Numbered from the stretch's first letter, positions 40,562 to 49,601 are shown. The stretch: 64,000 nucleotides of DNA from Bacteroidota bacterium (GCA_023396415.1 JAEWWJ010000064.1:1-64000); one strand, 5' to 3'. The notes: generated from the sequence alone by a model not told the origin. Numbers and translations are program-made.

Positions 40562-41652
40562 CCAATAGAGTAATTGAGTTAATAAGCAAAAGCCAACATT
40601 CTTTTTCTGAGTTGGTGGAATTGTTAAGCGTGAGTTCGGCAGAAGAAACCCGGCTGATTCTCGATCGAGGATTGTACATTAAAGCTTCAAATCCAGGTCG
40701 AAAGGTGTATCTGCGCGGTTTAATAGAGCTGTCAAACGTTTGCGCCAAAAATTGTTATTACTGTGGCATCAGAGGAAGCAACAAGCATGTGGAACGCTAT
40801 ACACTTAGTGATGAGGAAGTGTTTCATGCTGCCGATTTTGCGTGGAAAAACGGTTTTGGATCTCTCGTGATTCAAACCGGAGAACGCCAATCGGTGGCTT
40901 TTACCAAGCTGATTGCGCGTCTGCTCAAGGAAATTCATCAACGCACCCATAACGAACTAACCATCACCCTTTCGTGTGGCGAGCAAACCCTCGACACTTA
41001 TCGTTTATGGCGAGAGGCCGGGGCCGAAAGGTATTTGTTGCGTATTGAAACAACCAACGAAGCTTTGTTTTACAAAATTCATCCCCGAAACAAGCACCAC
41101 AACTTTCAACTGAGAATAAAAGCATTGGCAGATCTAAAGGAAGCAGGCTATCAGGTGGGTACCGGCGTGATGATCGGATTGCCGCAGCAAACCATTCAAG
41201 ATTTGGCCAATGATTTATTGTATTTCCGTTCGCTCGATATTGACATGGTGGGCATGGGACCTTATATCGAACATGCCGAAACACCACTCTTTGATCAGCT
41301 GGCTTGTTTATGGCCTGCCAATGAGCGTTTCCGCATCGGCTTGCTGATGATTGCCCTTTTGCGCATCAATATGCCATGGATTAACATTGCAGCCTCTACA
41401 GCGCTTGAAACTCTCGATCCGCAAGGGCGACAAAAAGGTCTTTTGGCAGGAGCCAATGTGGTTATGCCCAACCTCACACCGGTGGTAAACAGAAAACAAT
41501 ATTTATTGTACGACAACAAACCCAATCTTGAAAAAGATGCCTCACTCAGCACGGTGAGCTTAAATGAGTCAATAGCCTCGATTGGCGAAACCATTAGCTA
41601 TCATCTGCCCGGAGATTCAATACACTTTTTAAAACGAACGGGTCAGGAATAA
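40558..41652 (+). CDS. hydE: [FeFe] hydrogenase maturase HydE (radical SAM)
   Basis: 364 residues. Radical-SAM motif Cys62-x3-Cys66-x2-Cys69 (N-V-C-A-K-N-C-Y-Y-C-G), then a BATS-type barrel with the HydE hallmarks G-E-R-Q-S and G-T-G-V-M-I-G-L-P. It acts on the HydG product to form the intermediate that yields the bridging dithiolate of the H-cluster (family knowledge). Its start overlaps the hydF stop by four bases. It closes the island; a bidirectional terminator follows within 20 bases. Confidence 0.94.
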   Translation: MTNRVIELISKSQHSFSELVELLSVSSAEETRLILDRGLYIKASNPGRKVYLRGLIELSNVCAKNCYYCGIRGSNKHVERYTLSDEEVFHAADFAWKNGFGSLVIQTGERQSVAFTKLIARLLKEIHQRTHNELTITLSCGEQTLDTYRLWREAGAERYLLRIETTNEALFYKIHPRNKHHNFQLRIKALADLKEAGYQVGTGVMIGLPQQTIQDLANDLLYFRSLDIDMVGMGPYIEHAETPLFDQLACLWPANERFRIGLLMIALLRINMPWINIAASTALETLDPQGRQKGLLAGANVVMPNLTPVVNRKQYLLYDNKPNLEKDASLSTVSLNESIASIGETISYHLPGDSIHFLKRTGQE

Positions 41653-41669
41653 CCCAAACCTTGCTAAAC

Positions 41670-41704
41670 AAAAAAACCACGCTTTCAAAGTCGTGGTTTT
41701 TTTG
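41670..41704. terminator. Bidirectional terminator after hydE
   Basis: A run of A (41670-41676), CCACG (41677-41681), a ten-base loop, CGTGG (41692-41696), then seven T. The A/T flanks extend the stem and give a T tract on both strands. It lies between the convergent hydE and PpiD-like genes. Confidence 0.85.
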
Positions 41705-41722
41705 TTGTTAGAAATTTGCTCT

Positions 41723-43825
41723 CTAATAGAACAACATCCTGTTATCTTCAATTTTAATCACCTTTTCTAGGGCACGGAAGGCGGCATTGTTGCGCACACT
41801 TGCCTCAAAGGCACTGCGACCTTCGGTAGTCAATTGGTCCAGTTGGCTTGGCAAAGTTGCCACGGTAATGTTGTTTACCTTCACCGCAAAAGCAGCCGTT
41901 GAACCTGCAATAGGGGCGAAGCTGCCATTGGAAAGGGTAAATATCTTACCAATCACTTTGCTTTCTTGTCCGAAATTAAGCAGCATACGGGAGTCGAAAG
42001 TAAGATCGGTGGATTCAACTTGTGAATTGAAAGTGGAAGCGATCAAGTTCAAATCTTCTCCTTGAGCTTTCATTTTCTCCACAATGTATTCGCCTTTTTT
42101 CTTATTAAGCACCTGTGGTTGAATGGTTTCTTTGATATCTGCCAATTCCGGGATGCCTTTGTCGGATTTCTTGGTTAAAAGTGCAATCACAAACATATCG
42201 TCGAGGTCGAAAATAGTTGAAACATCACCAACGGAGGTTTCACTGTCGAATGCCCAACGGATCACTTGGCGTGGGTTTTCAATTCCCGGGATACGGTTGC
42301 TCATCTCGCGCAAGGCTGGAGCAACGCGTTTGTTCAAACCGTCGGCTTCGACTGTTTTGTTGAATTGTTCGGCGGTTTTGTTATCTGTAGCAAACTTACT
42401 TGCTTTGGCAAAAACGTCTTGGTATGTTTTGGTGCTGGGTGCTACTTCGTAGGTGATGGTTGCCAAACGAATCATTTTTTGTGGTTCTTTTTTGCCTGTA
42501 ACTTCAATGATGTGGTAACCAAAATCGGTTTCAGCAATGCCGATTGTTCCAACTTTATTGTCGAGAACAAAATTGTTGAAAGGCACAACCATTTGACCGT
42601 CTTTGAACCACCCTAAGTCGCCGGCATTGGTTTGTGCACTTTGGTCATCACTGAGGGTGGCTGCCAAATCGGTAATTTTAAGGTTTTTCTTTTTAATTTC
42701 GTTCAAAAGGCTATCGGCCATGTTTTGGGCTTGCGCTTTGGTGCGTGTTTGTTCGCTGCGCATGGAGCCGCTGTAAGCAATCAAGATATGGCTTGCTTTT
42801 AATGAATCGGGGCGTGAGGCGGCATCCACAAGACGGGTGAGTTTGTAGCTTCCTTCATCAAAATAAGGACCATAAACAAAACCGGGTTCTTGGTCGAAGA
42901 TGATGCTCTCAAGGTTGACCGGAACGGCTTCTCTTGTCAGCCAAGTGCTGTCGTAACGGGTTTCTGAATTGGCGTTTACGAATCCGGCTACATTGGTGGT
43001 GCTGCGAAACTCTTCGGCCAATTGTTGAATCATAGCCTGAGCCTTGTTATTGTCTTCTTGTGAAGCAACGATGTCGAAAACAAGGTATTCAATATCTCGC
43101 GTGGCTTCGCGCTCAAAGCTTTTCTTGTTTTCAGTGTAAAATTCTTGGTAATCTTTGTCGCTTACAGTTACCAATGAATCGGCTACTGTGGCATAGCGAA
43201 TGCCGGTGAGCGAAATTTGTACTTTGTCATTTTTGTCATGAAAAGTTAACTCAGCCATTGCCTTGGGCATGTGGTAGCTTTTGGTGATCAGGTTTTCGTA
43301 TTTTGTTTTCAACCTGTCTTCTTTAATGTATCTTTCAAACACCAACCATTGGTCTTTTGCGGCTTGCTGCATCTGATCAAGGTTTTGCAAGTAGTTCATT
43401 ACAAGACTTCTATCATATTGTCCTGTTTCAGGATTTTGAAAATTGCTGATTACCGCGGGATGTGGATTGGTACCTTGAATTTGGTCAAAAAGCTCCTCTG
43501 TGGTAACAATGAGTCCCAGTTTATCCATCTCTTCTTTCATCACCATATCCTGAACCATTTGGTTCCAGGTGGTTTCACGAACCCTAAACATCTCATCTTG
43601 AGAAAGACGTTCAACTTGACGTTGTTTTCTAGTGGCTTCAACATTTTCTTCAAATTTACGGTTGAAGTCTTGTATGCTGATGCTTTCGCCATTCACCACA
43701 CCGATGTTTGGGGTTTGACGATTGTTTTTTTTGGCGAAGTCGCCTAAAATGAAGGCAGCCAGCGCTATACCTATCACGACTATCAGTAATCCTGAGCGTT
43801 GTCTGATTTTTCCAATTACGGCCAT
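41723..43825 (-). CDS. PpiD-like peptidyl-prolyl isomerase (SurA N-terminal domain)
   Basis: 700 residues. A single N-terminal membrane anchor (about 13-30, L-L-I-V-V-I-G-I-A-L-A-A-F-I-L) follows a basic cytosolic start. Then come a SurA-type chaperone domain (about 35-200), a parvulin domain (about 335-450; A-S-H-I-L-I-A-Y, G-D-L-G-W-F, and F-G-Y-H-I-I-E-V), and a long C-terminal chaperone-like region. It assists folding of exported and outer-membrane proteins at the periplasmic face of the inner membrane. Nearby genes (LptC, outer-membrane protein) also serve envelope assembly. Its own promoter candidate is at 43854-43861. Confidence 0.9.
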   Translation of the reverse strand: MAVIGKIRQRSGLLIVVIGIALAAFILGDFAKKNNRQTPNIGVVNGESISIQDFNRKFEENVEATRKQRQVERLSQDEMFRVRETTWNQMVQDMVMKEEMDKLGLIVTTEELFDQIQGTNPHPAVISNFQNPETGQYDRSLVMNYLQNLDQMQQAAKDQWLVFERYIKEDRLKTKYENLITKSYHMPKAMAELTFHDKNDKVQISLTGIRYATVADSLVTVSDKDYQEFYTENKKSFEREATRDIEYLVFDIVASQEDNNKAQAMIQQLAEEFRSTTNVAGFVNANSETRYDSTWLTREAVPVNLESIIFDQEPGFVYGPYFDEGSYKLTRLVDAASRPDSLKASHILIAYSGSMRSEQTRTKAQAQNMADSLLNEIKKKNLKITDLAATLSDDQSAQTNAGDLGWFKDGQMVVPFNNFVLDNKVGTIGIAETDFGYHIIEVTGKKEPQKMIRLATITYEVAPSTKTYQDVFAKASKFATDNKTAEQFNKTVEADGLNKRVAPALREMSNRIPGIENPRQVIRWAFDSETSVGDVSTIFDLDDMFVIALLTKKSDKGIPELADIKETIQPQVLNKKKGEYIVEKMKAQGEDLNLIASTFNSQVESTDLTFDSRMLLNFGQESKVIGKIFTLSNGSFAPIAGSTAAFAVKVNNITVATLPSQLDQLTTEGRSAFEASVRNNAAFRALEKVIKIEDNRMLFY

Positions 43826-43853
43826 AATAATACCATTATTTTAAAATAGGGTG

Positions 43854-43861
43854 CAAATGTA
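43854..43861 (-). promoter_or_regulatory. Candidate -7 element (TACATTTG) of the PpiD-like gene
   Basis: Reads TACATTTG on the minus strand, an exact TAnnTTTG match about 28 bases before the ATG at 43825. No TTTG -33 element is seen; two imperfect direct repeats lie immediately upstream (43895-43958). Confidence 0.5.
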
Positions 43862-43894
43862 CAACAGAAAGTTAATCTATGAAAATAAAACACC

Positions 43895-43958
43895 GATTAA
43901 TTGCGATTGTTGATAACGAAACTAACCAATTGATTAAAAGCGAAATCGGTGTTGATAA
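43895..43958. repeat. Pair of imperfect direct repeats with an overlapping inverted repeat
   Basis: Two copies share GATTAAnnGCGA then GTTGATAA: copy one at 43895-43916 and copy two at 43932-43958 (copy two has a five-base insertion). AACACCGAT (43889-43897) and ATCGGTGTT (43945-43953) form an inverted repeat across the same region. It sits upstream of the PpiD-like promoter. Confidence 0.4.
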
Positions 43959-44009
43959 GTTTCACAGGCTGATTTTTGTTTTCATATCAAAAACCGAGAT
44001 GTTGAAAGT

Positions 44010-45275
44010 TTATTCTATTAGGCGAAGTTTAACTTCGAGCAGTTTATTGTCGGTAGCTTTCACAACGGTGAAATGGAAGGGTTCGATAAAAATAATTTCA
44101 TTCATCACAGGAATACTTTCATGGTGGTGGATGATGAAACCGGCGAGGGTTTCATAGTCTTCCGATTCGGGAAGGTGAAGGTTGTATTCGTTGTTGAGGT
44201 AATCAATTTCGAGGCGGGCCGAAAAAAGAAATTCACTGTCGCTGAGTTGTTGTTCAACAGTTTCTTCTTCATCAAATTCGTCTTCTATCTCGCCAAAAAT
44301 TTCTTCTATCACGTCTTCCATGCTCACAATGCCCGAGGTGCCACCAAATTCATCAACAACCAATGCTATTCCTTGGCGCGATTGCGCAAAACGGGTCAAC
44401 AGGCGCGAGGCTGCAAAAGTTTCGGGGTAAATATCTATTTTTCGCAGCACTTCGGCAATGGTAGAAGGTCGTTTGAACAGATCATAAGAATGAACATACC
44501 CTATAATATTGTCTAAGCTGCCTTGATAAATGAGAATTTTGGAATGTTTGGTGTCGGCAAATTTTTCGAGTAAGGTGCTGATGTCGTTGTCAATATTAAT
44601 GGCTTCAATTTCTGTTCGTGGTACCATGCACTCACGTAACTTGATGTGCCTAAACTCCATAGCATTTTGTAAAATCTGAATATCGGGGTTGATGTCGTCT
44701 GAACTTTCTTCGTTGGGCGTATGATCCCTAATATATTCATTCAGGTCAATGGTGCTGAACTTATAGGTGTTGCGTTCTAATTTGAGACGAAAAAGCCTTT
44801 TCAAAATAATTTCGGCTGTTCCGATGTAAATAATAATTAAGGGATACAACAAGAAATAAAGGAAGCCCGTGGGGTACGTAAAACTATTAAGCAGTCCGTT
44901 GGGATTAATTCTAAAAACGACTTTTGGAATGTATTCACCAACAATCAGAATCAAAAAAGTGGAGATCAGCGTTTGAATCAGCACAAAGCTTAGGCCTGTT
45001 TGCGCGGCAACCGGAAGCCAAGCAATAAGCATTGGCTCAAGTGCCTTGGCCATGGCGATACCGTAAATGACCAAAGCAATATTGTTGCCCAGAAGCAAAG
45101 CGCCAATAAACCGTGAAGGGTTTTTGAAAAAGATGTTGAGCACTTTAGAGCGGGTGCTTTTCTTTTTCATTTCGAGTTCAACCTTGAGGCGGTTGGCACT
45201 CACAAATGCAATTTCCATCCCCGAAAAGAAGGCGGAAAAAACAAGCGAAATGGAAATGGTGGTCCAACCGGTCAT
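44010..45275 (-). CDS. CNNM/CorC-type membrane protein with CBS pair (GldE-like)
   Basis: 421 residues. N-terminal CNNM (DUF21) membrane domain of about four segments with F-S-G-M-E-I-A-F-V-S-A-N-R-L and G-N-N-I-A-L-V-I-Y-G; a CBS-domain pair (about 200-330; M-V-P-R-T-E-I-E-A-I, and L-V-V-D-E-F-G-G-T-S-G-I-V); and a C-terminal CorC/transporter-associated domain (about 340-420). Family members are linked to Mg2+ or Co2+ transport; the Bacteroidota paralogue GldE supports gliding and T9SS. No gldD is adjacent, so I leave the gene unnamed. It is preceded by its own -7 candidate. Confidence 0.88.
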   Translation of the reverse strand: MTGWTTISISLVFSAFFSGMEIAFVSANRLKVELEMKKKSTRSKVLNIFFKNPSRFIGALLLGNNIALVIYGIAMAKALEPMLIAWLPVAAQTGLSFVLIQTLISTFLILIVGEYIPKVVFRINPNGLLNSFTYPTGFLYFLLYPLIIIYIGTAEIILKRLFRLKLERNTYKFSTIDLNEYIRDHTPNEESSDDINPDIQILQNAMEFRHIKLRECMVPRTEIEAINIDNDISTLLEKFADTKHSKILIYQGSLDNIIGYVHSYDLFKRPSTIAEVLRKIDIYPETFAASRLLTRFAQSRQGIALVVDEFGGTSGIVSMEDVIEEIFGEIEDEFDEEETVEQQLSDSEFLFSARLEIDYLNNEYNLHLPESEDYETLAGFIIHHHESIPVMNEIIFIEPFHFTVVKATDNKLLEVKLRLIE

Positions 45276-45309
45276 GAAAATTTATTTTGTTGCAAGTGGT
45301 AATAGTTTG

Positions 45310-45317
45310 CAAAGATA
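45310..45317 (-). promoter_or_regulatory. Candidate -7 element (TATCTTTG) of the CNNM gene
   Basis: Reads TATCTTTG on the minus strand, about 34 bases upstream of the ATG at 45275. Exact -7 match; no clear -33. It suggests transcription independent of the lptC group. Confidence 0.5.
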
Positions 45318-45373
45318 GTATTTAGACCGTGCAGCTAAACATCTTTGTTCAAGCAGAAGCATGCTTAGGTAGG

Positions 45374-45961
45374 TTAAAGCTCTTCGTTTTCGTCCACTTC
45401 AATGGTGGCTCTGATGTTGTATATTGTTCGTGTAGAGAAGTCTTCGGCGGCCACAAGGCTGTCGCCATAAATCACTTTATCGGGTGAGGTTATTTTTACC
45501 AGCGAACGCGTAGAGATGCGTTTTGTTTTCTGGTTCCAGACGAGTGTGTCTGTTTGAAGGGTTTCTTGTGTTTCGAAATTTTGAACTTCCACCTCGTTTT
45601 TTGCAATCATAATTTGGGTGTTTTCGTAACTGATGCCGTAGTTGGCTTTGATTTGCGAGGCCGGTTGCTGCAACGAATCAAAAAAGTTGGCAACAAAGCC
45701 TTCGGGAAATTCAATGGTAGGGTCTGTGCCTTCGGCGCGAAGCATTAGTGGTGCTTCGAGTTTCATAAAAACCATCCCCGAATCGCTTCTGAAATAAACA
45801 ATGTCATTCGCGGTAACGGCAGCCAAAGTGTCTTGGGCAGTAATTTCTTTCACCACTGTGAGGGAGTTTTCACAAGAAAACAACATCATGCCCATGAAAA
45901 CCATTGACATGATGTTGAAATATTTGTTTCCGTACAGGCATCTGCCCAATCGCAAACACAT
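45374..45961 (-). CDS. lptC: LPS export periplasmic protein LptC
   Basis: 195 residues. The N-terminus ends in a lipobox (M-M-L-F-S-C), so it is a lipoprotein-type LptC as is common in Bacteroidota, not the membrane-anchored enterobacterial form. The rest is a short beta-jellyroll (OstA-like), with the conserved-looking I-Y-G-D-S-L-V-A-A-E-D near the C-terminus. It would bridge the inner-membrane LptBFG transporter to LptA. The start ATG overlaps the TPR gene stop by one base (TAATG), so the two are coupled. LptA, B, F and G are not in the window. Confidence 0.82.
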   Translation of the reverse strand: MCLRLGRCLYGNKYFNIMSMVFMGMMLFSCENSLTVVKEITAQDTLAAVTANDIVYFRSDSGMVFMKLEAPLMLRAEGTDPTIEFPEGFVANFFDSLQQPASQIKANYGISYENTQIMIAKNEVEVQNFETQETLQTDTLVWNQKTKRISTRSLVKITSPDKVIYGDSLVAAEDFSTRTIYNIRATIEVDENEEL

Positions 45962-47373
45962 TATTTTGAGGCTCTTACTGTTGTTTCTTCTTTAAACCAG
46001 CAATCAATACTATAAGATGCTCCTTCTTCCAGACCATGAAAAAAGATGGTTTCGAGGCTGGGGAAGTAAACTGAATAAGTGGCAATGCGTTTATTGGCAA
46101 CATCGGCTTGCGATTCGTCAACACGTCGGGCCTGTTGGTATTTGTCAACGGCAGCCCAATAAGCAACGCGGCTTGTAAGATCATTTGATCCACAGTCTTT
46201 TGCGCTGGCAGCATACACATCACCGATTGTGATATACGGTCCCCCATCATCGGGTTTCAATTCAATGGCTTTGAGAGCCATTTGACGTGAGCGGGGATAG
46301 TTTTTTACCGCGCGAAGGGTTTCAGCGAGGTATTTATAGGAGTTATGTTGCTTGTCAATATCAGCCGATTTGGTGGCTTCGTCAAAATAACCGATGGCTT
46401 CGCTGTATTTTTCTTCTCTCAACAAAAGCCTTCCAATGTTATAAGCCGATTCGGGGCTGGGTTCAAGCTTATGGAGCTGCATGCTCGATTTGAGATAGAG
46501 AGGATCGCCCTGACAGCTGCGGCGGTCGAGCAAACTGGTCACTTTCTTTAACAGATCCACGTCTTGAGGATTCTTTTTTAACTTATTGGCATAAATTCTG
46601 ACCAAATCGGGGCATGAGGCAAAGGGTTCAAAAGTGGCGTCAATGTTGCCTTTGAAGTTCTTGTAGTTTTCTACCCATTTGGTATCGCCGGCTGCGGTGA
46701 GTTTGGTAATGTTATGGTCAAGGATGTCAATCACTTGGTCGTAAACATCAACAATAACGGCACTGTCAACTTTTGATTTGCGTGCCATTTTAATCACGGT
46801 ACGGAAATAATAAATCAAAACGGTTCCGTCCGATTCATCCCCATCAAGCTCAACAGATTTTTTGAGAATGTTGTATGCATCTTCGAAGCGTTCTTGGTCG
46901 TAGGTGATCAAATCAACGCCTTTACGGCCAAAAACTGTGCCTATTTGTGGCATTCCGGTTTTGAAATGGTTTGGAAAATATTCAATACGTTGGTCGTAAA
47001 CCATCATCAACGAGTCAATCAGTTTTGCTTTGATAGCTGGATCTTTCTCTTTTTCGATGCGGTACTGCATAATTTTCACACCGTCAATATAAGTGTTTTC
47101 GCTGGCCAAAGGACAGTTCTTAAACACCCATCTCCAAGGGCCAATCACGTCTTTAATCACTGGTGATTCATAATCGCTTGCTTTCCATTGTTTTTGGAAT
47201 TCGCGATACAAGGAAATGTTGATGATGCAGTTGACGCTATCGAGGCCGTATTTCGGCATTTTGTCGTCCTGTTGCTGTAACTTGCTAAAGCCGTCTGCAT
47301 TGGCATTTAATTGCAGCATAAAAGTTGCAGCAAAGAGTAACAGAATTATTTTAATCGAAGCCTTTGGTTTCAT
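45961..47373 (-). CDS. Periplasmic TPR-repeat protein
   Basis: 470 residues with a signal peptide (MKPKASIKIILLLFAATF, cleaved near A-N-A). Several TPR-like helical pairs are visible, for example S-A-Y-N-I-G-R-L-L-L-R-E-E-K-Y-S-E-A-I and a repeat starting K-Y-L-A-E-T-L-R-A-V-K-N-Y (about 320-370). Two or three Cys pairs occur in the mature protein. A TPR protein in this place, between an outer-membrane protein and LptC, is a recurrent Bacteroidota arrangement as I recall; its function is not established. A scaffold role in envelope assembly is an inference. Confidence 0.8.
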   Translation of the reverse strand: MKPKASIKIILLLFAATFMLQLNANADGFSKLQQQDDKMPKYGLDSVNCIINISLYREFQKQWKASDYESPVIKDVIGPWRWVFKNCPLASENTYIDGVKIMQYRIEKEKDPAIKAKLIDSLMMVYDQRIEYFPNHFKTGMPQIGTVFGRKGVDLITYDQERFEDAYNILKKSVELDGDESDGTVLIYYFRTVIKMARKSKVDSAVIVDVYDQVIDILDHNITKLTAAGDTKWVENYKNFKGNIDATFEPFASCPDLVRIYANKLKKNPQDVDLLKKVTSLLDRRSCQGDPLYLKSSMQLHKLEPSPESAYNIGRLLLREEKYSEAIGYFDEATKSADIDKQHNSYKYLAETLRAVKNYPRSRQMALKAIELKPDDGGPYITIGDVYAASAKDCGSNDLTSRVAYWAAVDKYQQARRVDESQADVANKRIATYSVYFPSLETIFFHGLEEGASYSIDCWFKEETTVRASK

Positions 47374-47399
47374 AATCGTTAATGTATAGTTAAACCGAA

Positions 47400-48689
47400 T
47401 TAATTGTATCTACTTTTTACAAACCAACGTTCATAAATGGAAATGCCTAAGGTGAAGTTGACAAATGTTTCACGAATAAGATTCTCGTTCATCGTTCCCC
47501 TTCGGCCAAGCTCTATGCTCAAATCAATGGTTGTTAAAGAACGCGGCAATGGCAATCCCATTCCAAAACTTATGCCAAACTCATTGATGGGTTTTCCGTT
47601 AATTTTTAAATAGGTTTGGTTGTAACGAGCACCGGCGCGGTAAGTCACACGTTTCCAGTAGCCCGAAATTGAGGTGTTGTTGGGCGTAAACTGACCGCCG
47701 GCAGCTATGTTCCAGCTGTTTATGAGTGAATCGCTTTGGTTAAAAAGTTGGTATTTTTCCCAGTTCTGCCAGTTGAAATCAATGCCGGCAAGCCATTGGT
47801 TCGATTTCTCATACACCAAACCTAATCCTGCTTTGGGAGGCAAAACCAAGGTTCCTTTTTGCGATGGGTTGTATAAAATGGTGTCTAAAGCTTGTTCAAT
47901 GCTGCCATTAAGGCCGCCAAACTGCGACTGGATCAAGTATTCGCGTGTGACACCGAGGTTCATTTTTTGACCAAAGGTGGCACCTAAATGTAATCGCTCC
48001 TGATCGGTCAACTTTAAAGTGTACAACAAACCGTAGTCAACTGAAATATCATTTGCAAGCAAACGGCTCTCCACTTTAGTGGTGGCCATATACCCCGAAT
48101 CGGGAAAATAGAGAAAAGACGAGGTGGTGCTTTTACCAAAAAGATAATTGACATTGATTCCTGCTGAAAGGTTTTTGCTGATGCGGAAGGAGTTGCCGAA
48201 ATACAACCGGTTCAAGCCTCCATTGCCTTCATAGCTTTTGTTGTAAGCTATGTTTTGTTCGGAAACTCCCGGCACGATCACGTTGAAACCTATTCTGCTG
48301 GCAGGCGTTAACCCAATGGCCATGCGCCACCACGACATAATAGGAAAGCCGGTTGAAAAATATGCCAGACCTGCTGAATTGCCTTTTTCAGTTTGCTTGG
48401 TGGTTGTGTAGGTGACTGCGGAAGCACTGAAACCTGCATTAAAAAGGAAAGAAAGCGAATCAAAACCTGAATAGGTAGCCGGATTGGATGGGTTTACAAA
48501 ACGGCTGGTAGTCAACGCATTACCAATACCTCCCATGGCTTGCTGGCGGGCGTTTGGACTTGAGGAGGAGATATTTCCGATCCCAAATCTTGAATATGGC
48601 GAATCAATTCCGGTTTGTGCCGAAGCGCTAATCACCGATAAAAATACTGAAAACAAAAGGGTAATTTTTCTCAAGTTATCCAATCTCAT
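47400..48689 (-). CDS. Outer-membrane beta-barrel protein (hypothetical)
   Basis: 429 residues, signal peptide ending S-A-S-A-Q near residue 25. The sequence S-P-Y-S-R-F-G-I-G followed by alternating hydrophobic/polar strands and A-M-G-G-I-G resembles the PorV/FadL-like Bacteroidota barrel family. Many amphipathic strands (about 14) are predicted by eye, and the C-terminal strand ends R-W-F-V-K-S-R-Y-N. Substrate and partners are unknown. It overlaps the coaX 3' end by 14 bases and is followed 26 bases later by the TPR gene, so all three are probably cotranscribed. Confidence 0.78.
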   Translation of the reverse strand: MRLDNLRKITLLFSVFLSVISASAQTGIDSPYSRFGIGNISSSSPNARQQAMGGIGNALTTSRFVNPSNPATYSGFDSLSFLFNAGFSASAVTYTTTKQTEKGNSAGLAYFSTGFPIMSWWRMAIGLTPASRIGFNVIVPGVSEQNIAYNKSYEGNGGLNRLYFGNSFRISKNLSAGINVNYLFGKSTTSSFLYFPDSGYMATTKVESRLLANDISVDYGLLYTLKLTDQERLHLGATFGQKMNLGVTREYLIQSQFGGLNGSIEQALDTILYNPSQKGTLVLPPKAGLGLVYEKSNQWLAGIDFNWQNWEKYQLFNQSDSLINSWNIAAGGQFTPNNTSISGYWKRVTYRAGARYNQTYLKINGKPINEFGISFGMGLPLPRSLTTIDLSIELGRRGTMNENLIRETFVNFTLGISIYERWFVKSRYN

Positions 48690-49407
48690 TATAATCCATT
48701 ATGATTTTCAAGCCCTCTATGACAAGATTTGAGCTTGCAAAGATGCTAATTCTAAACTTTTTATCAAAATATTTATTGTCTCCGCCACCTATTAGTACTG
48801 TTAAATCTTCGTAAAGATGGGCATAAGCGTCAATAATTCCATCTATTTCAGCTTGTATGCCCCACATTACACCCGATTGCATGGCTGTGGTGGTGTTAAA
48901 TCCTATCAGGGGTGCATGGTCAACTGCTTCAACAGCAGGCAATTTTCCGGTGAATTGGTGCATGGCTTTAAAACGCATGGCAATGCCGGGACTGATACTT
49001 CCTCCTTGATAAACTTTTTGTGCAGTGAGTAGATCATAGGTAATGCAAGTGCCCATGTCAATTACCAAAACGTTCTTTTTTGGAAACTTCCCATAAGCGG
49101 CAGCTACTGCGGCAATGCGATCGGGACCTAAAGTTTGAGGGGTTTGATAGGCTATTCGAAAAGGAAGTGCTGTTTCGGAACTCAGAAAACGAGTTTCGCA
49201 AAATGAACTCAGAAAATCGAGCAATGCGCCGTCAATGGCCCTCACTGTGGCGATCAAACAAGAGGTTGGAGGAGCAAAATTGGCGAAAAGCGGAAGCAGT
49301 GCCGATGGATCTTTGTCATCGAAATACTGAAACCCAAGGTGATTACTGCCGTCAAATAAAGCAGCCTTAGCAAAGCTATTCCCTATATCTACAGCAAGTT
49401 GTATCAA
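48676..49407 (-). CDS. coaX: Type III pantothenate kinase CoaX
   Basis: About 243 residues. ASKHA-fold kinase: phosphate-1 motif V-D-I-G-N-S-F near the N-terminus, V-I-D-M-G-T-C-I-T-Y-D in the middle, and G-G-S-I-S-P-G. It catalyses the first step of CoA synthesis. No ATG is present; a TTG at 49407 puts V-D-I-G-N at the usual family position (about residues 5-9), whereas an upstream in-frame TTG at 49434 would add nine residues and would collide with the -7 promoter candidate at 49432-49439. It leads the envelope-protein group on the minus strand. Confidence 0.88.
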   Translation of the reverse strand: MIQLAVDIGNSFAKAALFDGSNHLGFQYFDDKDPSALLPLFANFAPPTSCLIATVRAIDGALLDFLSSFCETRFLSSETALPFRIAYQTPQTLGPDRIAAVAAAYGKFPKKNVLVIDMGTCITYDLLTAQKVYQGGSISPGIAMRFKAMHQFTGKLPAVEAVDHAPLIGFNTTTAMQSGVMWGIQAEIDGIIDAYAHLYEDLTVLIGGGDNKYFDKKFRISIFASSNLVIEGLKIIMDYNEIG

Positions 49408-49431
49408 AATCTTATGTTTTCCATCCTTCCG

Positions 49432-49439
49432 CAAAATTA
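49432..49439 (-). promoter_or_regulatory. Candidate -7 element (TAATTTTG) of the coaX group
   Basis: Reads TAATTTTG on the minus strand, 25 bases upstream of the TTG start chosen for coaX, and so supports that start. There is no evident -33 TTTG. Confidence 0.45.
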
Positions 49440-49499
49440 GGCATAAAGGGCCAGTAGGTAGTTTTTTTTAGAAAGTTTTATCTTTCCTAAGAAAAGTTA

Positions 49500-49507
49500 T
49501 ATATTTG
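49500..49507 (+). promoter_or_regulatory. Candidate -7 element (TATATTTG) of the tRNA-Phe gene
   Basis: Exact TAnnTTTG match; transcription would begin about ten bases before the mature tRNA 5' end at 49524, a normal leader for a tRNA gene. Confidence 0.55.
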
Positions 49508-49523
49508 CAGCCCAATTCGAGCT

Positions 49524-49596
<73 letters not shown>

Positions 49597-49601
49597 CAAC
49601 A

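Noticed and set aside
43879..44157. Plus-strand frame starting in the PpiD/CNNM gap
   Set aside because: It begins in the repeat region and runs into the antisense of the CNNM 3' end; no ribosome site or family.
44073..44516. Plus-strand frame opposite the CNNM protein
   Set aside because: Antisense shadow; the CBS-protein reading on the other strand is unambiguous.
44010..45275. Assigning the gene symbol gldE to the CNNM/CBS protein
   Set aside because: No gldD or other gliding gene is adjacent, and CNNM paralogues are common.
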